7,290 nt of DNA from an uncultured Bdellovibrio sp. (GCA_937871355.1 CALMPX010000220.1:1-7290); one strand, 5' to 3'; positions 1-5,356 are shown, counted from the first letter of the stretch. The notes: generated by a model not told the origin, from the letters alone. Made by a program: numbers and translations.

Positions 1-1
1 A

Positions 2-1216
2 GATGAGCGTTTTAAGGCCGCTATGAGATATCTTTTTGAGAATACCTACACGCGAACACTTATTGAAGATCTTTATCCAACGGAAATTACTCCGCAGTAT
101 GTGCATCCAGGCTCACTTTATATGATTATCCGTCAAGAAACAGGACACACGCAGACTTTATTTACAGTTGATAAAACCAATTTAGGGATTTCGACTTTGT
201 GGGGAAATGAACCCGCAGCCGAAGCGATTTACAGTAGTTGGATTATTTGGGAGCCGGCCGTTAGAAATTTATTTGGATCTTGGAGATGGCCGGTTTTTAA
301 AAATGGAGTTTGGAAGTTAACATCAGCTCAACAAATGCCGGGATACTCACAAGAGCAATTTATAAAACGAAATGAACTGGATGAAGAATTATTTCAATTT
401 TGGGTTTATGAACGTTTAGGAATTGTCATCACTGATGAAGCGAAATTTAAGCAACAGATAGGAACTTTATATAATTCTCTCGATTATCGATTCCATATTA
501 CATCAAGAGCAGCCGTCGTATGCGGCGCCGGAAATCCTTGTAGCGCGACCAGTGAAGATTATGATAATTATTCAACTCAAAGTCGCGATAAGCGCCTCAT
601 CGGAACTCAAACTCAAATGTTTCAAACAATGACTCGATTAGGAGGGCCAACCGCGCAAGTCGTGGTCGATATTTTAGCTCAATACAATTTGGATCGAGAG
701 TTTTTGGCCGGTGCGCATATGAAGTACAGCGATTATATTTTATCAGAAACAAATTTAAACAAAATTCAGGCTGAAGCTCGTTTTACTTTTTTACAGCGTT
801 GGGGTATTAATCAGCCACTCGACAGCTCATCCGAATTTCAGTCTTTGACTCAGCTGATCTATGCCAATGCTTCAGATAGAAGATATTTCGTGGATGACAG
901 CGAGATATGTGTTGGATGTCCACCGCCAGAGTCGACATTAAAAATGGATCGTGGCCTGGTTCATTTAGCTCAAAGAAGTTCGGTACTATTAAAAGCTTCA
1001 GATCTTAATCCTCAGGTCGTCAGTGATGCGGCCGATCAGTATAGAGGCGCTTCACTGGGTTTTTGGATTAATATACAGAGTCCATTTTGTGAAAATCCGA
1101 GTAGTTGCACTTTATACGACGCTGTGATGAAAGATGGTGGTTTTGATCGTTTTAAAAAGTGGTCTTCGACTCCAGGAGACACCCTATTGCGACGCTGGGG
1201 CCTTGAGGGATTGTAA
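2..1216 (+). CDS. hypothetical protein with three cysteine pairs, 5' end outside the window
   Basis: The frame is open to the left edge: seven sense codons (DERFKAA) precede the first ATG at 23, and the protein reads smoothly across that point, so the true start is probably outside the window. A weak AAGG at 14-17 means a start at 23 (397 aa) cannot be excluded. I do not recognise the family. Counting from the ATG at 23, the cysteines fall in three close pairs, C167/C173, C296/C299 and C356/C362, which suggests disulfides in an exported protein; the signal peptide would lie upstream. The segment at residues 28-50 (HPGSLYMI, then GHTQTLFTVD) loosely resembles the strand-plus-histidine part of NlpC/P60-type papain folds. 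The catalytic cysteine would have to be off-window, so this is only a hint. The C-terminus (RRWGLEGL) ends at TAA 1214-1216, followed by a 77-bp gap before the next gene. Confidence 0.8.
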   Translation, partial: DERFKAAMRYLFENTYTRTLIEDLYPTEITPQYVHPGSLYMIIRQETGHTQTLFTVDKTNLGISTLWGNEPAAEAIYSSWIIWEPAVRNLFGSWRWPVFKNGVWKLTSAQQMPGYSQEQFIKRNELDEELFQFWVYERLGIVITDEAKFKQQIGTLYNSLDYRFHITSRAAVVCGAGNPCSATSEDYDNYSTQSRDKRLIGTQTQMFQTMTRLGGPTAQVVVDILAQYNLDREFLAGAHMKYSDYILSETNLNKIQAEARFTFLQRWGINQPLDSSSEFQSLTQLIYANASDRRYFVDDSEICVGCPPPESTLKMDRGLVHLAQRSSVLLKASDLNPQVVSDAADQYRGASLGFWINIQSPFCENPSSCTLYDAVMKDGGFDRFKKWSSTPGDTLLRRWGLEGL

Positions 1217-1242
1217 AAAACACCTCATTCAAATTTGACATA

Positions 1243-1271
1243 TTGCGACATTGGGGTATTTCGTGTATACC
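1243..1271 (+). promoter_or_regulatory. candidate housekeeping promoter for the acidic-protein gene
   Basis: TTGCGA at 1243-1248 and TATACC at 1266-1271 are separated by 17 bp, the preferred sigma-70 spacing, with TG directly before the -10 element. A start near 1278 would leave a leader of about 15 nt before the ATG at 1294. TTGACA at 1235-1240 is a better -35 match but lies 25 bp from the same -10. This is a by-eye call. Confidence 0.35.
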
Positions 1272-1293
1272 TTATCCCTTACGGGGGAACACA

Positions 1294-1890
1294 ATGCCAA
1301 ATACGCCATCTATCCAGGGGATAGCAGGAATGCCTGCTGACGAAAAAAACATAGAGATCAAAAAGAAATCCGCTAAACAAATCGATGACTTAGATCATGA
1401 CGATGATGGTGACTTTGCAGATGAAAAATCAGCGCCTATGGACCGTTTCGGAGACGATAACGACGAGTTCACCTTACAGGCTTTAGATACAAATCCAGCT
1501 GTTGGGACTTATAACGAAGAAGAAGAAGAGTTTAACTTTGATGCGGTTGAAAACATCTTAGATCTTCCAGACACTGAATTTCCACGTTTTACTTTGGCTA
1601 AAAATAAAGCGCGCTTTTTACGTATGGTCTCTTGGTACCGTCAAAAAGAAGAATGGATTGAAGTGGCTCCGTTAAGTGGAGTGACGAAATTATTTAAACA
1701 ACAAACTAAAGAGCTTGAAGGCATTCGTGCCAGCAAAATGGATTACGAAATGGAATTAGAAACGGGAACATTAACTCCGTCGCAACGTTCATACCGTAAA
1801 GACGAATTAAAAATGTGCCGTGTTCAAGAAAAAATGGCTGTGCATTTAATTTCTAAATTACAGTTAAAAATTAAATCAGGCCGAAGATAA
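1294..1890 (+). CDS. hypothetical protein, acidic N-terminal half and basic C-terminal half
   Basis: This 198-aa protein has no signal peptide and no membrane segment, so it is probably cytoplasmic. Residues 31-90 are strongly acidic, with runs such as DHDDDGD (34-40) and EEEEE (75-79), and are probably disordered. Residues 95-198 are rich in K, R and aromatic residues, look helical (FLRMVSWYRQKEEW at 108-121) and end in KSGRR. I recognise no family. The bipolar charge suggests binding a partner or nucleic acid, but that is inference. The start at 1294 is chosen for GGGGGA at 1283-1288. The frame also opens at 1243, but those 17 codons overlap the candidate promoter and have no ribosome binding site. 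A second internal choice is ATG 1330 behind AGGGGA at 1316-1321. A strong terminator follows 27 bp after the stop codon. Confidence 0.85.
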   Translation: MPNTPSIQGIAGMPADEKNIEIKKKSAKQIDDLDHDDDGDFADEKSAPMDRFGDDNDEFTLQALDTNPAVGTYNEEEEEFNFDAVENILDLPDTEFPRFTLAKNKARFLRMVSWYRQKEEWIEVAPLSGVTKLFKQQTKELEGIRASKMDYEMELETGTLTPSQRSYRKDELKMCRVQEKMAVHLISKLQLKIKSGRR

Positions 1891-1917
1891 TCTTATTCTA
1901 CTTGAAATCTGAATTTT

Positions 1918-1955
1918 AAAAACGCAACATAGTAGTATGTTGCGTTTTTTATTTT
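1918..1955 (+). terminator. rho-independent terminator that contains the next gene's start codon
   Basis: A perfect 14-bp stem pairs 1918-1931 with 1936-1949 around a GTAG loop (1932-1935). The GC-containing core is CGCAACATA paired with TATGTTGCG, and it runs directly into TTTTTTATTTTT at 1945-1956. It lies 27 bp after the acidic-protein gene and fits as its terminator. The ATG of the PAP2 gene (1937-1939) sits in the 3' arm of the stem. Confidence 0.85.
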
Positions 1956-2656
1956 TAGCTTTCTTTTTTATTTCTTCGATCTCTGGGGCTGAAGAATCTT
2001 CCTTTGCGGATCAACATGTCTATCCAGTTTTAACTCGGGCAACAGATCTTCACTCTGGGATTACATTTCTATCAGGAGCTTTGGCTTCTGTGGTTGCGCG
2101 CACGCAAGATGATTACACGCGCGGTGAATGGAAGAAAAGCTCTAAGATATCAGAAAGCGATGCGCACATCGGAGATGTAATCGGGACGGGTGTTGGATCA
2201 GCTTTGATTATCGGTGGTCAGTACTTATGGGATCCGAACGAATCGAATTATCAGTCGCATATTCGAGGTTTTATTTACGGTGGTCTTTCTATTTATGCAA
2301 TGAAGACAGCCTTTGGACGCAATCGTCCTGGAAATAGCGACAGTCATCAATCTTTTCCCTCCGGACACACGGCCATAACATTTATGACAGCGACGCAGAT
2401 GATGTATGCTTACGGCTGGAAAGCAGCTATCATTGCTTATCCGATTGCGACGTTTGTAGGAATCACACGATTGTATGATGATGCTCATTGGTTTTCGGAT
2501 ACAGTAGCCGGAGCCTTTTTAGGATATTTTGTGGGGCGTGCGACTTATTATGATATGAACTCTTTGACTTTGAATTCTAGTTCGAATTTTAAATTTGAAA
2601 TGATCCCTTTGATTCAAAGGGATCATTATGGTTTACAGGCATTTGTGGAATTTTAG
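1937..2656 (+). CDS. exported PAP2-family phosphatase
   Basis: This 239-aa protein has all three PAP2 phosphatase motifs: K123-x6-R130-P131, PSGH at 141-144, and R178-x5-H184-x3-D188 (ITRLYDDAHWFSD). H144 and H184 are therefore expected to be the general acid and the nucleophilic histidine. Family members remove phosphate from lipid phosphates such as undecaprenyl pyrophosphate, phosphatidylglycerol phosphate or lipid A; the sequence does not decide the substrate. Residues 1-18 form a clear signal peptide (MLRFLFLAFFF then SISGA). Hydrophobic stretches near 41-54, 81-95, 111-122, 145-158, 162-176 and 189-200 suggest a membrane-embedded enzyme facing the periplasm. The ATG at 1937 is supported by the signal peptide, yet it has no Shine-Dalgarno and lies inside the preceding terminator stem. 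The only other upstream candidate is a rare ATT at 1913. A perfect 13-bp hairpin lies in the 3' end of the gene. Confidence 0.92.
   Translation: MLRFLFLAFFFISSISGAEESSFADQHVYPVLTRATDLHSGITFLSGALASVVARTQDDYTRGEWKKSSKISESDAHIGDVIGTGVGSALIIGGQYLWDPNESNYQSHIRGFIYGGLSIYAMKTAFGRNRPGNSDSHQSFPSGHTAITFMTATQMMYAYGWKAAIIAYPIATFVGITRLYDDAHWFSDTVAGAFLGYFVGRATYYDMNSLTLNSSSNFKFEMIPLIQRDHYGLQAFVEF
2599..2627 (+). repeat. perfect 13-bp inverted repeat inside the 3' end of the PAP2 gene
   Basis: AATGATCCCTTTG (2599-2611) and CAAAGGGATCATT (2615-2627) are exact reverse complements around a 3-nt loop (ATT). The repeat encodes the segment MIPLIQRDHY, 30 bp before the stop codon. No T-run follows, so it is not a standard terminator. 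It could be an mRNA-stabilising 3' hairpin or a protein-binding palindrome. Confidence 0.75.
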
Positions 2657-2711
2657 TTTTATACAGTATTGATATATTCAGCGCGTTCAAAAAAATCGTC
2701 GATAAATTTTA
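2657..2711. other. short convergent intergenic spacer without a clear terminator
   Basis: The 55 bp between the stop of the PAP2 gene and the stop of the facing SH3-domain gene are AT-rich, with no convincing stem plus T-run on either strand. The nearest symmetrical element is a 16-bp perfect palindrome, TTCAAAATATTTTGAA at 2724-2739, inside the last codons of the minus-strand gene. Transcripts may overlap here. Confidence 0.5.
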
Positions 2712-3923
2712 TTAATCAAAATTTTCAAAATATTTTGAATCACAACAGTAATCTATATCTTGATTCAAATCAGATTCGGCGGGTTTAGGCCGAAAATTCA
2801 CTAATACATCTTCATCGGACTCTGTTTTACTAGCTTTTGTGCGGATATTAAATCCACCAATGGGTGGTGAAATTTCATCTTGTGATCGGCAAGCAAATAC
2901 ACCTTGCCATTCAGGGCGCTTACTCAGGCACAGTCTGGGACTGTACTCGTCGAGCTCTGTATTTTTGAGATCGAACGGGAAAGGAAAGAACTCAATTTCT
3001 AAATTATTCCTAAGTGCAATTGTTGGCCGAGCAGTCTTGGCCGCATCAAGCGTTTCGAAAAAAACGAAGACCTCACTGTATTTTTTATCGATGAGGCTGG
3101 TCTTATATTTTTTCAAAGAATTGGTCATTATGAGTTCAAGTTCGTAATCAGAGTCTCGTTTTGGATTGCGAAGCAAGAGCGGTAACCAATTTATATATTT
3201 TTTATCAAGGGCCAAATTCATTTTAGGTGACAATTCTTTTTTTAGTTTTTCTTTTTCCTCTTTGGCTCGTGTCGAAAAAATAAGATTTCTATCGGCCTCG
3301 GTCAAAAACTTGCTCTTAGTCGCTGTTACACAGTTCATAGGACAATAATCAATCGTGGAGTTAGCCACTTCTCGTAAAGTGCATCGTGCAACACGATTGG
3401 ATATTTCACAATCATTTCCAAGAATAGCTCCAGATTTAAAATCTTGAGCTACAGTAGAGCCAATATCGTGGTAGGGGTATGTCTCTCGACCGCACTTGCA
3501 TGTTGATTTGAGAGTTACGCGATAGTGAGGACGGAACTCTGATTTCTCATTTATCAAGGCGGCGACAGGGTCTAATCGCAGCCTTTCTTCCCAGCTTGGA
3601 TGCTTTAAATTTTTTACGTGAATCCATCCAATGCGTTGATTATTCTCATCGAGACGATCAGAAGAATAGCAATGTAATTTTTTTCCGTCTTCGAAGCTTC
3701 CCGAGACTTGAACCCAATCACCTTGTTGTTTTTCAACTAATACGGAGGAATTATTTTCTATACTCATGATGAGGGGGCCATTTTGTATTTTTCGCAGATT
3801 GGCCGGACCGTCAACAAAAGCGCAATCGTCTTTTTTAAAAGGCTGTATGGTTGTTGATAGAGCAGGAGAGCTAGAGATTAAAAGGGCTATAGAGAACGAT
3901 AATAAAATAGATTTTGTTAACAT
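2712..3923 (-). CDS. secreted cysteine-rich protein with N-terminal SH3-like domain
   Basis: This 403-aa protein starts with a typical signal peptide (residues 1-23, likely cleavage after PALS, before TTIQ), so it is periplasmic or further exported. Residues 36-107 look like a bacterial SH3 domain: ANLRKIQNGP, then a VLVEKQQGDWVQVSG strand, then IGWIHVKNLKH. Such domains commonly bind cell-wall peptides or mediate protein contacts. Residues 115-403 match no family I know. The mature protein has 12 cysteines (34, 85, 142, 144, 172, 181, 194, 198, 332, 345, 393, 394), including CKC and CC pairs, which points to extensive disulfide bonding. A lysine- and glutamate-rich helical stretch lies at 208-236. 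The start codon has no strong Shine-Dalgarno. A TATATT at 3961-3966 on the minus strand could be a -10 box but lacks a good -35. The gene stands alone, convergent with the phosphatase gene and divergent from the Fis-type gene. Confidence 0.88.
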   Translation of the reverse strand: MLTKSILLSFSIALLISSSPALSTTIQPFKKDDCAFVDGPANLRKIQNGPLIMSIENNSSVLVEKQQGDWVQVSGSFEDGKKLHCYSSDRLDENNQRIGWIHVKNLKHPSWEERLRLDPVAALINEKSEFRPHYRVTLKSTCKCGRETYPYHDIGSTVAQDFKSGAILGNDCEISNRVARCTLREVANSTIDYCPMNCVTATKSKFLTEADRNLIFSTRAKEEKEKLKKELSPKMNLALDKKYINWLPLLLRNPKRDSDYELELIMTNSLKKYKTSLIDKKYSEVFVFFETLDAAKTARPTIALRNNLEIEFFPFPFDLKNTELDEYSPRLCLSKRPEWQGVFACRSQDEISPPIGGFNIRTKASKTESDEDVLVNFRPKPAESDLNQDIDYCCDSKYFENFD

Positions 3924-3988
3924 ATTGAAAGCTTATCAAGGGCACGAAGAACTTCAATAGAATATACAACTCGTAGACGTTCTAAAAT

Positions 3989-4011
3989 GAGACACTTTTG
4001 AGACATTTTGA
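3989..4011. repeat. two tandem GAGACA boxes with 11-bp period
   Basis: GAGACACTTTT begins at 3989 and GAGACATTTTGA begins at 4000, so the boxes are about one helical turn apart and on the same DNA face. The spacing is typical of operator half-sites for a regulator bound in tandem. It lies between the two divergent genes, so either could be the target. It may also be chance in AT-rich DNA. Confidence 0.4.
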
Positions 4012-4057
4012 AGGTTTTAACCGCCGTAAGACCAGTTTATCTTATTAAATAGTTTTT

Positions 4058-4083
4058 TTTTGAGTCACCCCTCAAGATTTTTT
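4058..4083 (+). terminator. weak hairpin with T-run in the divergent region
   Basis: TTGAG (4060-4064) pairs with CTCAA (4071-4075) around a 6-nt loop, extended by U-G and U-A pairs, and is followed by TTTTTT at 4078-4083. No gene in the plus direction lies upstream of it. It would therefore end a short leader or small RNA, or it is accidental. It overlaps the -35 of the sigma-28-like promoter. Confidence 0.25.
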
Positions 4084-4098
4084 GTTTCTTACCGATAC
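4072..4098 (+). promoter_or_regulatory. candidate sigma-28 (FliA-like) promoter for the Fis-type gene
   Basis: TCAAGATT (4072-4079), an 11-bp spacer, then ACCGATAC (4091-4098) match the enterobacterial FliA consensus TAAAGTTT-N11-GCCGATAA at 6 of 8 positions in each box, with the exact consensus spacing. A start near 4105 would give a leader of about 60 nt ending in the strong ribosome binding site. The match was found by eye and has no background statistics. Confidence 0.45.
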
Positions 4099-4150
4099 AT
4101 TCATTGTGAGTCGTTTGATTCATTTTAACAAGTTCGAGGAACCCGCGAAC

Positions 4151-4156
4151 AGGAGG
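4151..4156 (+). promoter_or_regulatory. strong Shine-Dalgarno site of the Fis-type gene
   Basis: A perfect AGGAGG lies 7 nt before the ATG at 4164. It is by far the best ribosome binding site in the window; the neighbouring genes have weak or no sites. It fixes the start and suggests strong translation. Confidence 0.9.
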
Positions 4157-4163
4157 AGACCTA

Positions 4164-4604
4164 ATGGCTAGATCATTTGTGTACATCGTCTCAGAAAATC
4201 CTGAAATGGTCGATAAAGTAAAGCAATCTTGCGAAGGTCAAGATGTTAACTTTTTCACTTATTCAGGCGCACAATGGAAAGAGGGAATGGACAATCCATT
4301 TTTTCGTTCACAGTTAGTAAATGGAGTACCGTCTTTATCGACAGGACATCAGCCATTACAAACAAATCAAGCATTACAAGCGAGTAATGTGGTGAATTTT
4401 CCATTCCAGCAGCAGACAGAAAAAGTGCAAAAGATGGAAGATATGGAAGCTAAAGCTATCGAAGCCGCTATCCATCAATATAAAGGCAATTTAACTGAGG
4501 CCGCTAAAGCTTTAGGTATTGGCCGCGCGACTTTATATCGTAAAGTAAAACAATTTCACATCGACCCCTCCCAGGCTCGACGTCGTAAACTCATTGCTGC
4601 TTAA
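4164..4604 (+). CDS. small Fis-type HTH DNA-binding protein with degenerate receiver-like N-terminus
   Basis: The C-terminal part (about 92-134) is a Fis-type (HTH_8) helix-turn-helix like the DNA-binding end of NtrC-family activators: EAKAIEAAIHQYKGNLTEAA, then the turn and recognition helix in LGIGRATLYRKVKQF (117-131). A basic tail, ARRRK, follows. Residues 4-35 (FVYIVSENPEMVDKVKQ, then VNFFTYSG) look like the first strand, helix and second strand of a response-regulator receiver. However, the fold stops there and the acidic phosphorylation residues are absent. A Q/N-rich linker spans about 55-87. There is no AAA+ domain, so it cannot itself activate sigma-54. It more likely binds DNA as a dimer, as a repressor or nucleoid-type regulator. 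The promoter candidate is FliA-like, and its own terminator follows 50 bp downstream. Recognition of the HTH is firm; the target genes are unknown. Confidence 0.92.
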   Translation: MARSFVYIVSENPEMVDKVKQSCEGQDVNFFTYSGAQWKEGMDNPFFRSQLVNGVPSLSTGHQPLQTNQALQASNVVNFPFQQQTEKVQKMEDMEAKAIEAAIHQYKGNLTEAAKALGIGRATLYRKVKQFHIDPSQARRRKLIAA

Positions 4605-4653
4605 TCGCAGTCGCGCTTTAAGACTTTGGTATTGAAATAGATTTTATATATTG

Positions 4654-4705
4654 AACGAGTGTTGTGATGAATAAAAAAACATTATGATGCTCGTTTTTTA
4701 TTTTA
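4654..4705 (+). terminator. rho-independent terminator of the Fis-type gene, wobble-rich stem
   Basis: A 16-bp stem pairs 4654-4669 with 4680-4695 around an A-rich 10-nt loop. The base is six Watson-Crick pairs (AACGAG with CTCGTT). The upper ten pairs include five G-U wobbles and no mismatch. The T-run TTTTTT at 4694-4699, then TTTT, follows. The wobbles would become C-A mismatches on the other strand, so the terminator works in the plus direction only. Confidence 0.85.
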
Positions 4706-4724
4706 TGTTAACTGGTCTTTGTGT

Positions 4725-4739
4725 CATACTTAAAGTATG
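4725..4739. repeat. CATACTT/AAGTATG inverted repeat covering the start codon of the 165-aa gene
   Basis: CATACTT (4725-4731) and AAGTATG (4733-4739) are perfect 7-bp arms around one central A. The right arm ends with the ATG of the gene at 4737. The same arms recur with a 4-nt centre at 5320-5337, before the repeat lipoprotein gene. It could be an operator or a start-codon-masking hairpin (the latter would need some arm pairs to open for a loop). Confidence 0.5.
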
Positions 4740-5234
4740 AAAATAATATTATCTTTAGTCATTATTGTTGCTACGGCTTTTTTAACGCATCACTTTTTTA
4801 TTTCAAAATTAGATAATTCAGATCGTGAAGTCGCTGCTTTCTCTGAAAGAAACAATGCCGGTCAAATCAAATGGGAACACAAAGTCGCGCAAGATCTGGC
4901 GGCGAATAAAGATAAAATCCAAACGTCAGTCAAGCCGAGCTGGCAAGATCAATTGGCTTATGAGTTTTTCATGGGTCAGTACGATATCAGTAGTGAATCA
5001 GGTCAAATTCAAAAAATTTCTCTTCAAAAATCAATGGATGGTGTTAATTTTTCAGTGGAGCAATTCATGGAAAAATATGGCCATCAAATAAAAGACTTCG
5101 CTTCATATAAACAAAGTAAAACAGACGATAAAACAGAAGTGATCGACTTGTTCGACAAGTCAGGACTGCTTGCTGGATCTTTTCACATTGTTCGTAATGA
5201 TGACGGCAAAGTCATCGAATTCATCGTAAAATAA
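4737..5234 (+). CDS. hypothetical membrane-anchored or exported protein
   Basis: This 165-aa protein begins with a hydrophobic segment (residues 2-22, IILSLVIIVATAF then FF) after a single lysine. It is a signal anchor or an uncleaved signal peptide; no clear cleavage site or lipobox is seen. The rest (24-165) should lie in the periplasm. It has a charged, helical stretch at 28-66, a KPSWQDQLAYEFFMG segment at 66-80, and a strand-rich end in which LFDKSGLLAGSFHIV and DDGKVIEFIVK look like a beta hairpin. There is no cysteine. I do not recognise the family. The start at 4737 is the only one giving the hydrophobic N-terminus. It lacks a Shine-Dalgarno and lies in an inverted repeat. The gene sits between the Fis-type terminator and the repeat lipoprotein gene 130 bp further on. 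No clear terminator separates it from the latter, so some read-through is possible. Confidence 0.82.
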   Translation: MKIILSLVIIVATAFLTHHFFISKLDNSDREVAAFSERNNAGQIKWEHKVAQDLAANKDKIQTSVKPSWQDQLAYEFFMGQYDISSESGQIQKISLQKSMDGVNFSVEQFMEKYGHQIKDFASYKQSKTDDKTEVIDLFDKSGLLAGSFHIVRNDDGKVIEFIVK

Positions 5235-5318
5235 TTGTTAAAATTTTCTCTAATTAAGACGTTTCTTATTGAGAAATTGATCACGTAATACCGGTTTTTT
5301 TCATATCAATATTCAAGC

Positions 5319-5338
5319 GCATACTTGTTTAAGTATGC
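5319..5338. repeat. 8-bp inverted repeat overlapping the -35 of the lipoprotein promoter
   Basis: GCATACTT (5319-5326) and AAGTATGC (5331-5338) are perfect complements around GTTT. The right arm overlaps the -35-like box at 5329-5336, where a bound regulator could block the promoter. No T-run follows, so it is not a terminator for the upstream gene. The arms match those at 4725-4739. Confidence 0.6.
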
Positions 5339-5356
5339 AAAAATTTGAGCCGATAA
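5329..5356 (+). promoter_or_regulatory. candidate sigma-28 (FliA-like) promoter for the repeat lipoprotein
   Basis: GCCGATAA at 5349-5356 is identical to the enterobacterial FliA -10 consensus. TTAAGTAT at 5329-5336 matches TAAAGTTT at 6 of 8 positions, with a 12-bp spacer instead of the usual 11. The expected transcription start, about 6-8 nt after the -10, falls at 5362-5364, directly before the ATG at 5365, so the mRNA would be leaderless or nearly so. Confidence 0.55.

Larger units (their letters stand above)
3924..4163. other. 240-bp divergent intergenic region
   Basis: This region separates the minus-strand SH3-domain gene from the plus-strand Fis-type gene and must hold the promoters of both. 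It contains a tandem pair of GAGACA boxes 11 bp apart (3989-4005), a small hairpin with a T-run (4058-4083), a sigma-28-like promoter (4072-4098) and the Shine-Dalgarno of the Fis-type gene (4151-4156). A 5-bp stem, GTTCG 4132-4136 with CGAAC 4146-4150, lies just upstream of that site. No small ORF in the region has a convincing start. Confidence 0.6.

Noticed and set aside
1243..1293. Longer start for the acidic protein at ATG 1243
   Set aside because: The extra 17 residues overlap the candidate promoter, have no ribosome binding site, and the ATG at 1294 has GGGGGA at usable spacing.
2225..2488. 87-codon open frame on the minus strand inside the PAP2 gene
   Set aside because: It lies opposite the catalytic core of a well-supported gene, has an unstructured Arg/Cys-rich translation and no ribosome binding site.
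2839..3348. Plus-strand open frames (102 and 60 codons) opposite the SH3-domain gene
   Set aside because: They are antisense shadows of a gene with a clear signal peptide; their translations are Ser-rich low-quality sequence without a Shine-Dalgarno.
3766..3960. 64-codon plus-strand frame over the start of the SH3-domain gene
   Set aside because: It is antisense to the signal peptide codons, has no ribosome binding site and shows no family resemblance.
4731..4757. TAAAGTAT at 4731-4738 as a third FliA -35 box
   Set aside because: No GCCGATAA-like -10 follows at 11-12 bp, and it overlaps the start codon.
4825..5091. 88-codon plus-strand frame inside the 165-aa gene
   Set aside because: It is a frame-shifted shadow with a Lys/Ser/Trp-rich translation; the longer frame has a sensible membrane segment and charge pattern.
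5235..5310. Terminator after the 165-aa gene
   Set aside because: The only complementary arms (TTTCTC near 5245 with GAGAAA near 5270) have a loop of about 20 nt and no T-run directly after; the T-run at 5294-5301 has no stem before it.
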